Under the pieces are notes generated by a model. That model was given only the letters and a program-made list of their open reading frames with translations. It was not told the origin of the DNA and did no database searches. Shown piece by piece: positions 28,478 through 37,602 of a DNA stretch of 64,000 bases (positions are counted from its first letter, which is position 1; each line of letters starts with the position of its first letter). The position numbers and the translations under genes are program-made. Origin of the DNA: Gluconobacter morbifer G707 (GTDB taxonomy: Bacteria; Pseudomonadota; Alphaproteobacteria; Acetobacterales; Acetobacteraceae); NCBI RefSeq assembly GCF_000234355.1, contig NZ_AGQV01000002.1:248001-312000 (forward strand), given 5' to 3'.

Positions 28478-28972
28478 TCAGTAGTCCCTGCCACCACTCC
28501 GGACCAGACGTGCCTTTGAACGCTGCCAGTCCCGTTCCGCGATGGCGTGCCGCTTGTCTTCCTTCTTGCGCCCCTGCCCCAGACCCAGGGTAACTTTCGC
28601 GATGCCGCGGGCATTGAAATGGATATCCAGCGGAACCAAGCTCGCTCCGGAACGGGTTACGGCTCCTAGGTAATGGGCAATTTGCTTGCGATGCATCAGG
28701 AGCTTGCGGGGTGCGCGCGTGTCAAAGCGGGAAAGGACACCACCCTGATATTCAGGGATATAGGCATTGAACAGCCAGATTTCCCCGTCCCGTTCCCCGG
28801 CATAGGCTTCCGTAATAGTCGCCCGGCCCAGACGGAGGCTTTTGACCTCAGGCCCTTTCAGGACAATCCCGGCTTCAGTAGTTTCAAGAATCGTGTAGTT
28901 GAACCGGCCTTTACGGTTCTGGGCGGCAATCCCGTGGGAAATCATGCCGCTTTTCGTTTTCTTTCCAGCCAT
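28478..28972 (-). CDS. smpB: SsrA-binding protein SmpB
   Basis: SmpB delivers tmRNA to stalled ribosomes for trans-translation; the tagged products go to ClpXP, also encoded in this window. The 164-residue protein shows the OB-fold signature FNYTILETTEAGIVLKGPEVKSLR, NAYIPEY and the basic C-terminal tail GLGQGRKKEDKRHAIAERDWQR, which enters the ribosome mRNA channel. It starts 9 bases after dapA in the pheA-dapA-smpB order. Confidence 0.96.
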   Translation of the reverse strand: MAGKKTKSGMISHGIAAQNRKGRFNYTILETTEAGIVLKGPEVKSLRLGRATITEAYAGERDGEIWLFNAYIPEYQGGVLSRFDTRAPRKLLMHRKQIAHYLGAVTRSGASLVPLDIHFNARGIAKVTLGLGQGRKKEDKRHAIAERDWQRSKARLVRSGGRDY

Positions 28973-28981
28973 GGTGCAGGG

Positions 28982-29872
28982 TCAGTCCAGCAGATCGAGA
29001 GATTTCAGGGCCGAGTCGATCGCCTGCCGGGTTGCGTCCTGTGGCTCGACGAGCGGCAGACGTAGTGTCGGGTTACATAGGCCGAGTCGTGACATGGCAT
29101 ATTTCACAGGGCCCGGATTGCTCTCCATGAACATGGCATCGTGAAGCGGAGAGAGACGATCCTGAAGGGCAATGGCATCGCTGGTGCGCCCTTCCTGCCA
29201 GGCACAATGCAGATCCGCGGCAAGATGGGGCACGACATTCGAGGTCACGCCAATGCACCCGTCACCGCCTGCGGCCATGAACGAAAGAATCGTGTTGTCA
29301 TCGCCGGAAAGCTGGTTGAACCGGTGCCCGACGGCCCGGCGGACCGCGATGGGACGTGCCATATTGGCCGTGGCATCCTTCGTGCCCACAATGTTCGGAT
29401 GCCTAGCCAGACGCCCCATGGTCTGCGGGGAAATATCGACGACCGAGCGCCCCGGAATGCAGTACAGGTACATGGGAAGCGGAGTCGCATCCGCAATCGT
29501 CATGAAGTGGCGGTAAAGCCCTTCCTGCGTGGGTTTGTTGTAATAAGGCACAACCACCAGAAGGCTGTCGGCCCCGACGGAATGGGCATGTTTCGCCATG
29601 CCGACGGCTTCCGACGTACTGTTGGATCCCGCCCCGGCCATCACGCGCACGCGGCCATTGGACACCTCGACGCAGTGCGCCACGATCCGGCTGTGTTCCT
29701 CGTGGCTCAGGGTCGGGCTCTCGCCTGTCGTTCCCGCCGGAACGAGCCCTGTGGTCCCGCCTGCAATCTGACGTTCGATCAGTCTGGCCGCCGCGTCGTA
29801 ATCAATCCGGCCATCTGTATGCAGTGGTGTGACCAGAGCCGTCAGTGACCCCTGATACATGCTGTCAGCCAT
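28982..29872 (-). CDS. dapA: 4-hydroxy-tetrahydrodipicolinate synthase
   Basis: DapA condenses aspartate semialdehyde with pyruvate, the branch-point reaction to diaminopimelate and lysine. The TIM-barrel protein has GTTGESPTLSHEEH, the tyrosine relay in MYLYCIPGRS, the Schiff-base Lys in NIVGTKDATANM and GCIGVTSN. The start at 29872 (296 aa, the family's usual length) has AGAGG eight bases upstream. ATG 29893, seven codons earlier, would overlap the pheA stop as ATGA and cannot be excluded. Confidence 0.96.
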   Translation of the reverse strand: MADSMYQGSLTALVTPLHTDGRIDYDAAARLIERQIAGGTTGLVPAGTTGESPTLSHEEHSRIVAHCVEVSNGRVRVMAGAGSNSTSEAVGMAKHAHSVGADSLLVVVPYYNKPTQEGLYRHFMTIADATPLPMYLYCIPGRSVVDISPQTMGRLARHPNIVGTKDATANMARPIAVRRAVGHRFNQLSGDDNTILSFMAAGGDGCIGVTSNVVPHLAADLHCAWQEGRTSDAIALQDRLSPLHDAMFMESNPGPVKYAMSRLGLCNPTLRLPLVEPQDATRQAIDSALKSLDLLD

Positions 29873-29889
29873 TATTGCGCCTCTGCTTG

Positions 29890-30738
29890 TCATGCGTTTG
29901 TTGTCCCATCCCGCCGGGACAGGCTGCTTGGGTAAACGCCCAGTATTTTCAGATCATCACTGACCTGCCTCAGATCCTGTAACGCTCCAGCGAGCGCCGG
30001 TTTCTCGGGGTGGCCTTCCACATCCATGAGAAACTGCGTTGCCGCGAAGGAGCCGTTCAGCATGTAGCTTTCGATCCGTGTCATGTTGATACCATGCCGG
30101 GAGAAACCTCCCAATGCGGCATAGAGCGCGCCTGGACGATTGCTTACGCGCATCAGTAGCGTCGTAAGGATATTCCGGCTTTCCGGGTCCGGAATACAGG
30201 GCTCCGAGGCCACACGATAAAAGCGCGTCGTGTTATGGGCGGCATCCTCGACGTTCTGCCGCAGGATCACCAGCTCGTTCAGGTCTCCCGCCAGCGAGGA
30301 GGCTATAGCCGCATCTTCGTGACGCCTCCACTTCGCCACCATTTCCGCCGCGCCGGCCGTATCGAACTGGGCGACCGGTTCGGCTCCCAGTTCACGGATC
30401 AGCCTGCGGATCTGCCCCAGCGCCACCGGATGTGTATGCAGGCGACGGATATCGGAAAGTTTGGTTCCGGGGACAGCCAGCAGGCAATGTTCGACGCGCT
30501 GGAAATGCTCCCCCACAATATGCAGCCCGGCATCCGGCAGAAGCGCGTGGATGTCCGGTACGCGCCCGGCGAGCGTATTCTCGCAGGCCAGCAGGGCCTC
30601 ATCCGCTCTGCCGTCATGAACAGCCTTGATCGCGTCGGCGAATGTCGGGCAAGGCAGGGTTGTCCAGCCCGGACGTGCCTGACGGCAGGCCAGATCGGAA
30701 TAGGCGCCCGGACGGCCCTGAAACGCAATCACCGCCAT
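29890..30738 (-). CDS. pheA: Prephenate dehydratase
   Basis: The 282-residue monofunctional enzyme converts prephenate to phenylpyruvate in phenylalanine synthesis. The catalytic domain starts FQGRPGAYSDLACRQ and ends with the HNTTRFYRV signature. The C-terminal ACT domain (about residues 195-265) has RPGALYAALGGFSRHGINMTRIESYM. The usual phenylalanine-binding ESRP motif is replaced by ESYM, as in many alphaproteobacterial homologues. There is no chorismate mutase domain. Its start overlaps the kdsB stop by one base. Confidence 0.95.
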   Translation of the reverse strand: MAVIAFQGRPGAYSDLACRQARPGWTTLPCPTFADAIKAVHDGRADEALLACENTLAGRVPDIHALLPDAGLHIVGEHFQRVEHCLLAVPGTKLSDIRRLHTHPVALGQIRRLIRELGAEPVAQFDTAGAAEMVAKWRRHEDAAIASSLAGDLNELVILRQNVEDAAHNTTRFYRVASEPCIPDPESRNILTTLLMRVSNRPGALYAALGGFSRHGINMTRIESYMLNGSFAATQFLMDVEGHPEKPALAGALQDLRQVSDDLKILGVYPSSLSRRDGTTNA

Positions 30739-31463
30739 CAGACCAGTTCCCTCACCCGCGCCAGATCGGCTGGCGTATCCACGCCCTGTGGCGCACGATC
30801 GATCCGCGCACAGCCGATTGTCATGCCGGCTTCCAGCGCGCGCAGCTGTTCGAGGCTTTCCCGACGCTCCAGAGCCGAAGGTGGCAGACTGACAAACCGG
30901 TCCAGTGCGGCGCGGCGCCAGGCATATACGCCCACATGATGCCAGCGCGGTCCGTCCCCCCAGGGGATCGGCAGTCTGGAAAAATATAATGCGCGCGCCA
31001 CGGTCGCATCACCGAACGCACAGGCGATCTTCACGACCTGCGGCGCGTCACGCTCCGCTTCGTCCTGTATCGGGGCGGCCAGTGTTCCGATATCGATGGC
31101 GGGATCACGCAATGGCTCCAGCACGGCCGTCAGGCTGGACGGATCGATCAGAGGCAGATCCCCCTGAAGATTGATGACGACATCATGCACGCCATCCGGG
31201 TCTGCCTGCCGGAGCGCGGCATGAACACGGTCGGAACCACTGGTCAGGGCGGCTTCCGTCAGGACGGCCCGCACACCATCCAGCCCGGCCACGGCGTCAA
31301 GGATCTCCTGGTCTCCCGCTGCCACCACAACCGCTCCGATCCCGGCGTCAACGGCGCGTTTCGCCACCCGGACAATCATGGGACAGCCACCGATATCGGC
31401 GAGGGGCTTGCGTGGCAGACGGGTGGAGGCAAGTCTGGAGGGAATAACGATGATCGGGCGCAT
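30738..31463 (-). CDS. kdsB: 3-deoxy-manno-octulosonate cytidylyltransferase
   Basis: KdsB activates Kdo with CTP before it is added to lipid A, so the cell makes Kdo-containing lipopolysaccharide. The 241-residue protein has IVIPSRLASTRLPRKPLADIGG, the VVINLQGDLPLIDP metal-binding segment and GVYAWRRAALDRFVSLPPSALERRESLEQLRAL. It heads the kdsB-pheA-dapA-smpB run and diverges from the hisN-like gene. Confidence 0.96.
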   Translation of the reverse strand: MRPIIVIPSRLASTRLPRKPLADIGGCPMIVRVAKRAVDAGIGAVVVAAGDQEILDAVAGLDGVRAVLTEAALTSGSDRVHAALRQADPDGVHDVVINLQGDLPLIDPSSLTAVLEPLRDPAIDIGTLAAPIQDEAERDAPQVVKIACAFGDATVARALYFSRLPIPWGDGPRWHHVGVYAWRRAALDRFVSLPPSALERRESLEQLRALEAGMTIGCARIDRAPQGVDTPADLARVRELV

Positions 31464-31536
31464 GGCCCTGTGATGCCGTCCGGCTGTTCGGGCGTCAATC
31501 TCAGGGGGGTGCTTTCAGGCGGGATTGAAAAAAATC

Positions 31537-32325
31537 ATGAGTGAAGCGGTTCTGGATACGGCTCTTGCGGTCGCGGAGGCTTGCGCAGATGCGGCACGGC
31601 GGAGCGTGGTCCCTTATTTCCGCACATCCCTTCAGGCGGATGCAAAATTCGATGACAGTCCCGTCACCAGGGCGGACAGGGAGGCGGAACGCATCATGCG
31701 GACCCTTCTGGAAGAGCGCCTGCCCGAACACGCCATCCTTGGGGAAGAAGGTGGCAGATCCGGGATGGACAGCGACTGGCTCTGGGTTCTGGACCCGATC
31801 GACGGTACACGCGCCTTTCTGACGGGGCGCCCCACCTTCGGCACGCTGGTGTCTCTGTTCCACAGGGGGCGTCCGGTTCTGGGGCTGATTGATCAGCCCG
31901 TCACCGGGGAAAGATGGATCGGCATCGAAGGCCGACCGACGCGCTTCGTGTCGGACCGTCTGCCCGGGCGTATCGGAACGCGGAGACGCCCGGGAATCGC
32001 GGAGGCGGAACTCTCCTGCACGGCGCCTGAAATCATGACACCGGCCCACGCGCCCCGCTTCGTGCGGCTTCAGGAGCATGTCCGGCGCACGTCATGGGGC
32101 GGAGACTGCTACGCTTATGGTCTGCTGGCGCTGGGGCAGATCGACATCATTGCCGAATGCACCATGAAACCGTGGGACTGGGGAGCGCTGGTTCCGGTCG
32201 TACAGGGTGCTGGCGGCAGCATGACCGACTGGCAGGGCCAGCCTCTGGGCCTAGAAAGCGACGGGACGGTTCTGGCCTGCGGAGATGCGTCTCTCCTGCC
32301 AGAGATCATGGCCCATCTTTCCTGA
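31537..32325 (+). CDS. hisN: Inositol-monophosphatase-family phosphatase, probably histidinol-phosphatase
   Basis: The 262-residue protein has the family's metal sites: ILGEEGG, WVLDPIDGTRAFLTGRPTFGTLVSL and CTMKPWDWGALVPVVQGAGG. The GRPTFGTLVSL variant and length fit the HisN branch that dephosphorylates histidinol phosphate in alphaproteobacteria, but inositol or 3'-phosphoadenosine-type substrates cannot be ruled out. ATG 31537 is preferred; TTG 31525 gives four more residues. It precedes serA on the same strand. Confidence 0.8.
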   Translation: MSEAVLDTALAVAEACADAARRSVVPYFRTSLQADAKFDDSPVTRADREAERIMRTLLEERLPEHAILGEEGGRSGMDSDWLWVLDPIDGTRAFLTGRPTFGTLVSLFHRGRPVLGLIDQPVTGERWIGIEGRPTRFVSDRLPGRIGTRRRPGIAEAELSCTAPEIMTPAHAPRFVRLQEHVRRTSWGGDCYAYGLLALGQIDIIAECTMKPWDWGALVPVVQGAGGSMTDWQGQPLGLESDGTVLACGDASLLPEIMAHLS

Positions 32326-32424
32326 TCGGAGTTGATCGGGTAGGCATGATGCCCCGGTGGCATGGGCCGGGAAGCAAATTTGGATTCAGACCGGAACCTT
32401 CCGGTGCATGACCGGGACGGAAGT

Positions 32425-33675
32425 ATGGACACGCAATTCTCTCTCCCCAAGAACAAGATCCGCATCCTGTTGCTGGAAGGCATTCACGAGAGTGCCGTCG
32501 CCCATTTCAACGCCGAGGGTTACACCGAAGTCACCCGTCTGAAAGGCGCGCTTGAGGGAGAAGCCCTGAAACAGGCCCTTCAGGGCGTCCATATGGTTGG
32601 CATCCGCAGCCGTACGCAGCTGACGAAGGATATCATCGAGTCCGCTGACCGCCTCATGGCAATCGGCTGCTTCTGCATTGGCACCAATCAGGTTGATCTG
32701 GCGACAGCCCGGATGCACGGGATTCCCGTCTTCAACGCCCCTTACAGCAATACGCGTTCTGTGGCCGAACTGGTCATGGGCGAAGTCGTGATGCTTCTGC
32801 GTCGCATTCCCTCGCGGTCGGAAGCCTGTCATCAGGGTGGCTGGGACAAGTCCGCTACGAATGCCTGGGAAGTCAGGGGCAAGACGCTGGGCATCGTGGG
32901 TTACGGTTCCATCGGCTCCCAGCTTTCCGTTCTGGCAGAAGCTTTCGGGATGCGCGTCCTGTATTATGATGTGCTGCCGCGCCTTCCGCATGGAAACGCC
33001 ACGGCGGTCTCCAGCCTGAACGAACTGCTCGCACAGTCGGATGTGGTCAGTCTCCATGTCCCGCAGACACCGGAGACCAACAATCTCATCGGCGAAGCGG
33101 AAATCCGGGCCATGAAACCCAATTCCATCCTGCTGAACAATGCCCGCGGCAATGTCGTGGACCTTGATGCGCTGGCCGCCGCCCTGCGGAACGGTCATCT
33201 CATGGGTGCGGGCGTGGATGTCTTCCCGGTCGAGCCAAAAAAGGCCGGCGAACCGTTCAGAAGCCCGCTCCAGGGCATCGAGAACGTGATCCTTACCCCG
33301 CATATCGGTGGCTCCACCATGGAGGCCCAGGAACGCATCGGCGTGGAAGTCTCCCGGAAGCTGGTTGACTACTCCGATGTCGGGTCCACGATCGGCGCCG
33401 TGAACTTCCCCAGTGTCCAGCTTCCGGAACGACCGCGCGGCACACGCTTCATGCATGTCCACGCCAACCGCCCCGGCATCATGCGGCAGATCAACGAGAT
33501 CTTCGCAGCGCACAACTGCAACGTGACTGCCCAGTATCTCCAGACGGACGGAGAGGTCGGATATGTTGTTGTGGAAGCGGAATCCGAAAGCGCGGACATG
33601 GACCTGAAGCTGCTTGACGGCCTGAAGGCGCTGGATGGCACGTTACGTGCGCGACTCCTTTACCAGCGCCCCTGA
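32425..33675 (+). CDS. serA: D-3-phosphoglycerate dehydrogenase
   Basis: SerA starts serine synthesis by oxidising 3-phosphoglycerate. The 416-residue protein resembles the E. coli type. It has GIVGYGSIGSQLSVLAEAFGM for NAD binding, the catalytic Arg in NNARGNVVD, Glu in DVFPVEP and His in TPHIGGSTMEAQ. A single C-terminal ACT domain (about residues 340-416) begins MHVHANRPGIMRQINEIFAAHNCN and would bind serine. ATG 32425 is chosen because the protein then starts at the family N-terminus; the frame is open 63 bases further upstream. Confidence 0.95.
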   Translation: MDTQFSLPKNKIRILLLEGIHESAVAHFNAEGYTEVTRLKGALEGEALKQALQGVHMVGIRSRTQLTKDIIESADRLMAIGCFCIGTNQVDLATARMHGIPVFNAPYSNTRSVAELVMGEVVMLLRRIPSRSEACHQGGWDKSATNAWEVRGKTLGIVGYGSIGSQLSVLAEAFGMRVLYYDVLPRLPHGNATAVSSLNELLAQSDVVSLHVPQTPETNNLIGEAEIRAMKPNSILLNNARGNVVDLDALAAALRNGHLMGAGVDVFPVEPKKAGEPFRSPLQGIENVILTPHIGGSTMEAQERIGVEVSRKLVDYSDVGSTIGAVNFPSVQLPERPRGTRFMHVHANRPGIMRQINEIFAAHNCNVTAQYLQTDGEVGYVVVEAESESADMDLKLLDGLKALDGTLRARLLYQRP

Positions 33676-33725
33676 TCTCTCTTCCGTTAACCATCTGGAA
33701 AGTTTTTCTGGCTAGGCTCCGTCCG

Positions 33726-35242
33726 ATGACGACGCCCAGCCAGATTTCTTCCCCCGCCTCCGCTCCGACACTGGCCCGAATCCAGAGTTTTGCATTCTCG
33801 GGAATTGAAGCCGTCCCGGTGACGGTCGAGGTTCAGCTCTCCAGCGGCCCTCCAGCGTTTCTGGTGGTCGGGCTGGCAGACAAATCCGTAGGCGAAGCCC
33901 GTGAACGAGTCCGGGCTGCCCTGACGGCGATGGGGTTGGCCCTTCCTCCCAAGCGGATCCTTGTCAATCTCGTCCCGGCGGATCTCGTCAAGGAAGGCGC
34001 GCATTTCGACCTGCCGATCGCGCTGGGCCTTCTGGTGGCCATGGGCGTGCTCTCTTTCGAGGCCATATCTGCCTATGCCGCAGTCGGAGAGCTGTCTTTG
34101 GACGGACGCATCAATCCGGTCAACGGTCCTGTCTGCCGCTCTGGGGGCGAATGCGGGGAAGCTGGGGCTGATCTGCCCGCATTCGCAGGGTCTCGAAGCG
34201 CGCTGGGGTAATCCGGAGTTTGATATTCTTGCTCCGTCCACCCTGCTCGCTCTTGTCGCGCATTTTCAGGGCGAGCAGGTTCTGACGCCTGTTCCCGAAC
34301 CTGAAGGATACCGCCCGGATTACGGGCCTGACCTTGCGGACATCAAAGGTATGCCTCTAGGACGACGGGCACTGGAAATTGCAGCAGCCGGTCGTCATTC
34401 ACTGCTGATGAGCGGACCGCCCGGCGCCGGGAAATCCATGCTGGCCAGCCGCCTGCCCGGGATTTTGCCCGACCTTACGACGGAAGAAATGCTGGAAAAC
34501 CAGCCGCATCCAGAGTGTTTCAGGTCTGCTGCGGGAGGGAAGACTGACGGTCAGGCCGTCTTATCGTGCCCCACATCATAGTGCCAGTCTGGCTGCCATG
34601 GTCGGGGGTGGCGCGAAGGCGAAGCCAGGCGAGGTCAGTCTGGCCAATCACGGAGTCCTGTTCCTGGACGAGTTGCCGGAGTTTTCCCGGTCCTGCCTCG
34701 AAGCCCTGCGCCAGCCGATCGAGACAGGCGTAATCTCCATAGCCCGTGCTGCACAGCACACCACCTATCCCGCGCATTTCCAGTTCATCGCCGCCATGAA
34801 TCCGTGCCGTTGCGGGTATCTGGGAGATCCGGAGCGCGGCTGCCGGAAAGCACCGCGATGCGGCGAGGATTACACGGCGCGTATTTCCGGCCCGATGCTG
34901 GACCGGATCGATCTCTGCGTTCAGATCGATCCCCTTTCTCCTGTCGAAATCAGTCGCGCACCCCGGGGCGAAGACAGCGCGACGGTCCGCGCCCGTGTCA
35001 GCGCGGCCCGTCAGAGGCAGCTTGCACGACAGGGTCAATGCAACGCAGATACGTCTCCGGATCTTTTTGTCATGGATGACTATGCATGCTCGCTGGCGGA
35101 ACAGGCCGCGACAAAAATGCGCCTGTCCAACCGGGGCATGACACGGCTGATGCGGGTCAGCCGCACCATTGCCGATCTGGAAGGAACCAGCCAGATCCAG
35201 CGTCACCATGTGGCAGAAGCTCTGGCCTTCCGCCGCCGCTAG
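33726..35242 (+). pseudogene. comM: comM (YifB-family AAA+ ATPase), broken by two frameshifts
   Basis: Three consecutive frames together encode a normal ComM, the hexameric branch-migration helicase that extends recombination of incoming DNA. Frame one runs from ATG 33726 to about 34125 (FAFSGIEAVPVTVEVQLSSG, through DGRINPVNG). The frame then shifts at GGTCC near 34125-34130, best explained by loss of GT. Frame two carries the Walker A SGPPGAGKSMLA and shifts in the A-run 34496-34499, an extra A. Frame three carries PHHSASLAAMVGGG, FLDELPEF, the CGYLGDPER zinc motif and a complete C-terminus. As sequenced no full product can form. Confidence 0.85.
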
Positions 35243-35436
35243 GACGGTGGCGGACGCCGGAACTGTTCCCTCAGGCCCGGGATCGTACAGGCCACGATGA
35301 ACAGGGAGGCCCAGAAATTGAAATTGCTGAAGGCTGCGGCCCCGCTCCGGACCAGAAGGGTTACGAGCAGGATAGCCTGTACGCCGTCACAGATCAGAAG
35401 GAGCCAAACAAGCCCCCTGCTCCGTGTCGGGCTCAC
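35239..35436 (-). CDS. Membrane microprotein of unknown function (65 aa)
   Basis: The small frame encodes two predicted membrane spans (WLLLICDGVQAILLVTLLV and FNFWASLFIVACTIPGL) between a short basic N-terminus and a basic, Pro-rich tail. Its ATG overlaps the metC stop by four bases (ATGA), and metC overlaps sseA the same way, so it is the third gene of an sseA-metC operon. The 3' end overlaps comM by four bases on the opposite strand. I do not recognise a family. The coupling is the main argument that it is real. Confidence 0.65.
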   Translation of the reverse strand: MSPTRSRGLVWLLLICDGVQAILLVTLLVRSGAAAFSNFNFWASLFIVACTIPGLREQFRRPPPS

Positions 35437-36653
35437 AGCTCGTCCCCGCCGAGACTGTCCAGACCGCGCGCCAGATCGGCTCGAAGATCCTCGATGTTTT
35501 CCAGTCCGATCTGAAGGCGGAACATCGCGGCTTCCGGCCCACCTGCTTCTGTCGTTCGCCGGATATGTCCGGTAGTAGGCAGCACAAGGCTTTCATAGCC
35601 GCCCCATGACGCCCCGATCCCGAACATTTCCAGCCCGTCGATCATCCGTTCTGCATCCGCGATGGGAATATCGGATCGCAGTTCGACCCCGAACAGTCCT
35701 GAGGCGCCTGTGAAATCACGCTTCCAGAATTCATGCCCCGGGCAATCCTCGAATGCCGGATGCAGGACACGCGCCACTTCGGGCCGGCTTCTGAGCCAGA
35801 GCGCAAGATCAAGAGCCGCGCGAGCCTGATGCGCCAGGCGCACACCCATGGTGCGCAGGCCACGCATTGTCAGCCAGCAGTCATCAGGGCCGGCACACTG
35901 GCCAAGCTGGATTGCGGCGTCGCGCAGGGTTTTCCAGTGCGTTTCGTCTTTGACCGTGACGGAGCCAATAATGACGTCCGAATGCCCGGCGGGATATTTC
36001 GTCAGAGCCTGAATCGAGACGTCCACCCCATGCTGAAACGGCTGGAAGATGCCGATCCCCCATGTATTGTCGAGCATCAGAAGCGCCCCGGACCGGTGCG
36101 CCACATCCGCCAGCATGGGCATGTCCTGAACCTCGAATGTATGGCTGCCCGGACTTTCGGCAAACAGGATTTTCGTCTCCGGGCGGATCAGGGCAAGGAT
36201 TTCCTCCTGCGTGGCCAGTGGGGGATAAAACGTGGTGTCTACCCCCATCCTCGCCAGCATGGTTCCGGCAAAGCGGCGCGTCGGACCATAGACCGAATCG
36301 GGAAGCAGGAGATGGTCTCCATGTCCCAGAAAGGCCAGAAGCGGCACTGTACAGGCGGCCAGTCCGGAATTGACGACCTGCGTGTGCGTTCCGCCCTCGA
36401 TTTCGGTCAGGAGTTCTTCAAGCTGGTGCTGGATCGGAGATCCCATCGCGCCATAGACGAGCTTGTGGACATGACTGCGGTTGTCGGTCCGGTTCATGTC
36501 CGCGAGGGATGGGAAAAGGACTGTCGAGCCACGCGTCACGGGTGGATTGACAAACGTGCCGCTTGCGGGAACCTCCTCCACGCGACCACCCTGCACCAGC
36601 CGTGAAGCCAGTCTGTTCCATCCGCTGCTGACCTGGTCTTCCAGTCTGCTCAT
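35433..36653 (-). CDS. metC: Cystathionine beta-lyase
   Basis: MetC cleaves cystathionine to homocysteine, pyruvate and ammonia in methionine synthesis. The 406-residue Cys/Met-metabolism PLP enzyme has YGAMGSPIQHQLEELLTEIEGG, the cofactor Asp in LLMLDNTWGIG, the Schiff-base Lys in ALTKYPAGHSDVIIGSV and ESLVLP near the C-terminus. These are MetC-type rather than MetB or MetY features. The 4-base overlaps with sseA upstream and the microprotein downstream show tight coupling, linking homocysteine and sulfane sulfur metabolism. Confidence 0.93.
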   Translation of the reverse strand: MSRLEDQVSSGWNRLASRLVQGGRVEEVPASGTFVNPPVTRGSTVLFPSLADMNRTDNRSHVHKLVYGAMGSPIQHQLEELLTEIEGGTHTQVVNSGLAACTVPLLAFLGHGDHLLLPDSVYGPTRRFAGTMLARMGVDTTFYPPLATQEEILALIRPETKILFAESPGSHTFEVQDMPMLADVAHRSGALLMLDNTWGIGIFQPFQHGVDVSIQALTKYPAGHSDVIIGSVTVKDETHWKTLRDAAIQLGQCAGPDDCWLTMRGLRTMGVRLAHQARAALDLALWLRSRPEVARVLHPAFEDCPGHEFWKRDFTGASGLFGVELRSDIPIADAERMIDGLEMFGIGASWGGYESLVLPTTGHIRRTTEAGGPEAAMFRLQIGLENIEDLRADLARGLDSLGGDEL

Positions 36654-37492
36654 ACATCCCCCGTCACGATCGGGGCATCGGGGTCACTACCCCATTCTGC
36701 CCAAGACCCGTCATACAACGCACCATCCGGCAGGCCTGCAATCCCCAGTCCGGCCACCAGTGTCGCGGCTGTCAGGCCTGACCCACAACTGGCGATCACC
36801 CTTTTTTTGCCCGCGGCAGGCGCAAAAAGGGAGCGCAATGTCTCCGGTGACTGAAAGCAACCCGCTCCATCCAGCAGCTGGGTCCAGTCCAGACTGAGCG
36901 CACCAGGCATATGGCCGCCCCTGACGCCGGATCGCGGTTCGGGAACCGTGGCGGCAAAACGGGCGGCGCTGCGAGCGTCCAGTACCAGATGGTCTTCCGG
37001 ATCATGCAGCGCCGCCAGAACATCGCCCGATCCCGCCAGCAGGCCGTAACGAAGACGTGTCCGGTAAGCGGCTGACGGGAAATCAACAGCCTGGCCCTTT
37101 TCCACAGGGCCTCCAGCCTCTCGCCACGCTTTCAGCCCGCCATCCAGAATCCGCACGTTACGGTGACCGAACAGCCGCGCCAGCCACCAGCCGCGACACG
37201 CACCAACGCTGCCGGTCTGATCGTAGAAAACGAGAGGCGTTTCTTCCGTCAGCCCCATCTCTTCCATCAGACGGGCAAACCGTGCCGCACCCGGAACCGT
37301 GTGTGGGAGCGCGCTTTCCGGATCGGCGAAGACGTCGATATCGAATCGGCGCGCGTCCGGCAGATGCGCTTCCGTGAAGGCCGCTTCCGGATCGCCTTTC
37401 TGGCCTGGCAGCAGGACGCTAGCGTCAAGAGGAACGTAGCCGCCGCCTTCGGAAAGAAGAGAGGCAGCCCCGACAAGAGGAGAAATCGTCAT
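36650..37492 (-). CDS. sseA: 3-mercaptopyruvate sulfurtransferase (two rhodanese domains)
   Basis: The 280-residue protein has two rhodanese domains. The first contains PLVFYDQTGSVGACRGWWL. The second ends in the active loop CGSGLTA, which is the mercaptopyruvate type (CG[ST]GxT) rather than the thiosulfate type. It transfers sulfur from 3-mercaptopyruvate, a cysteine breakdown product. ATG 37492 (MTISPLVGAASLL) is chosen because it gives the family N-terminus, but no good ribosome site is visible; the frame is open to 37558 and ATGs at 37558 and 37552 are alternatives. metC overlaps its 3' end. Confidence 0.87.
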   Translation of the reverse strand: MTISPLVGAASLLSEGGGYVPLDASVLLPGQKGDPEAAFTEAHLPDARRFDIDVFADPESALPHTVPGAARFARLMEEMGLTEETPLVFYDQTGSVGACRGWWLARLFGHRNVRILDGGLKAWREAGGPVEKGQAVDFPSAAYRTRLRYGLLAGSGDVLAALHDPEDHLVLDARSAARFAATVPEPRSGVRGGHMPGALSLDWTQLLDGAGCFQSPETLRSLFAPAAGKKRVIASCGSGLTAATLVAGLGIAGLPDGALYDGSWAEWGSDPDAPIVTGDV

Positions 37493-37602
37493 ATCGACAG
37501 CATAGGTCGAGGGATGCACAGAACGCCAGAGCGTGGCAGAGTGTCTCCCCATGACCACACAGGCGCCTTTTTCATGCTGATCCTTGTGCCGGGCTTGGCG
37601 GC

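Noticed and set aside
29890-30738. Loss of the ESRP feedback motif in PheA as a special feature
   Set aside because: ESYM-type variants are common in alphaproteobacterial PheA, so it is lineage-typical.
32390-32405. 7-bp palindrome (ACCGGAA-CC-TTCCGGT) upstream of serA
   Set aside because: The 2-base loop makes a poor RNA hairpin and no matching operator copy was seen; chance is likely in GC-rich DNA.
32386-33513. 375-codon open frame on the minus strand
   Set aside because: Antisense to serA; no recognisable product.
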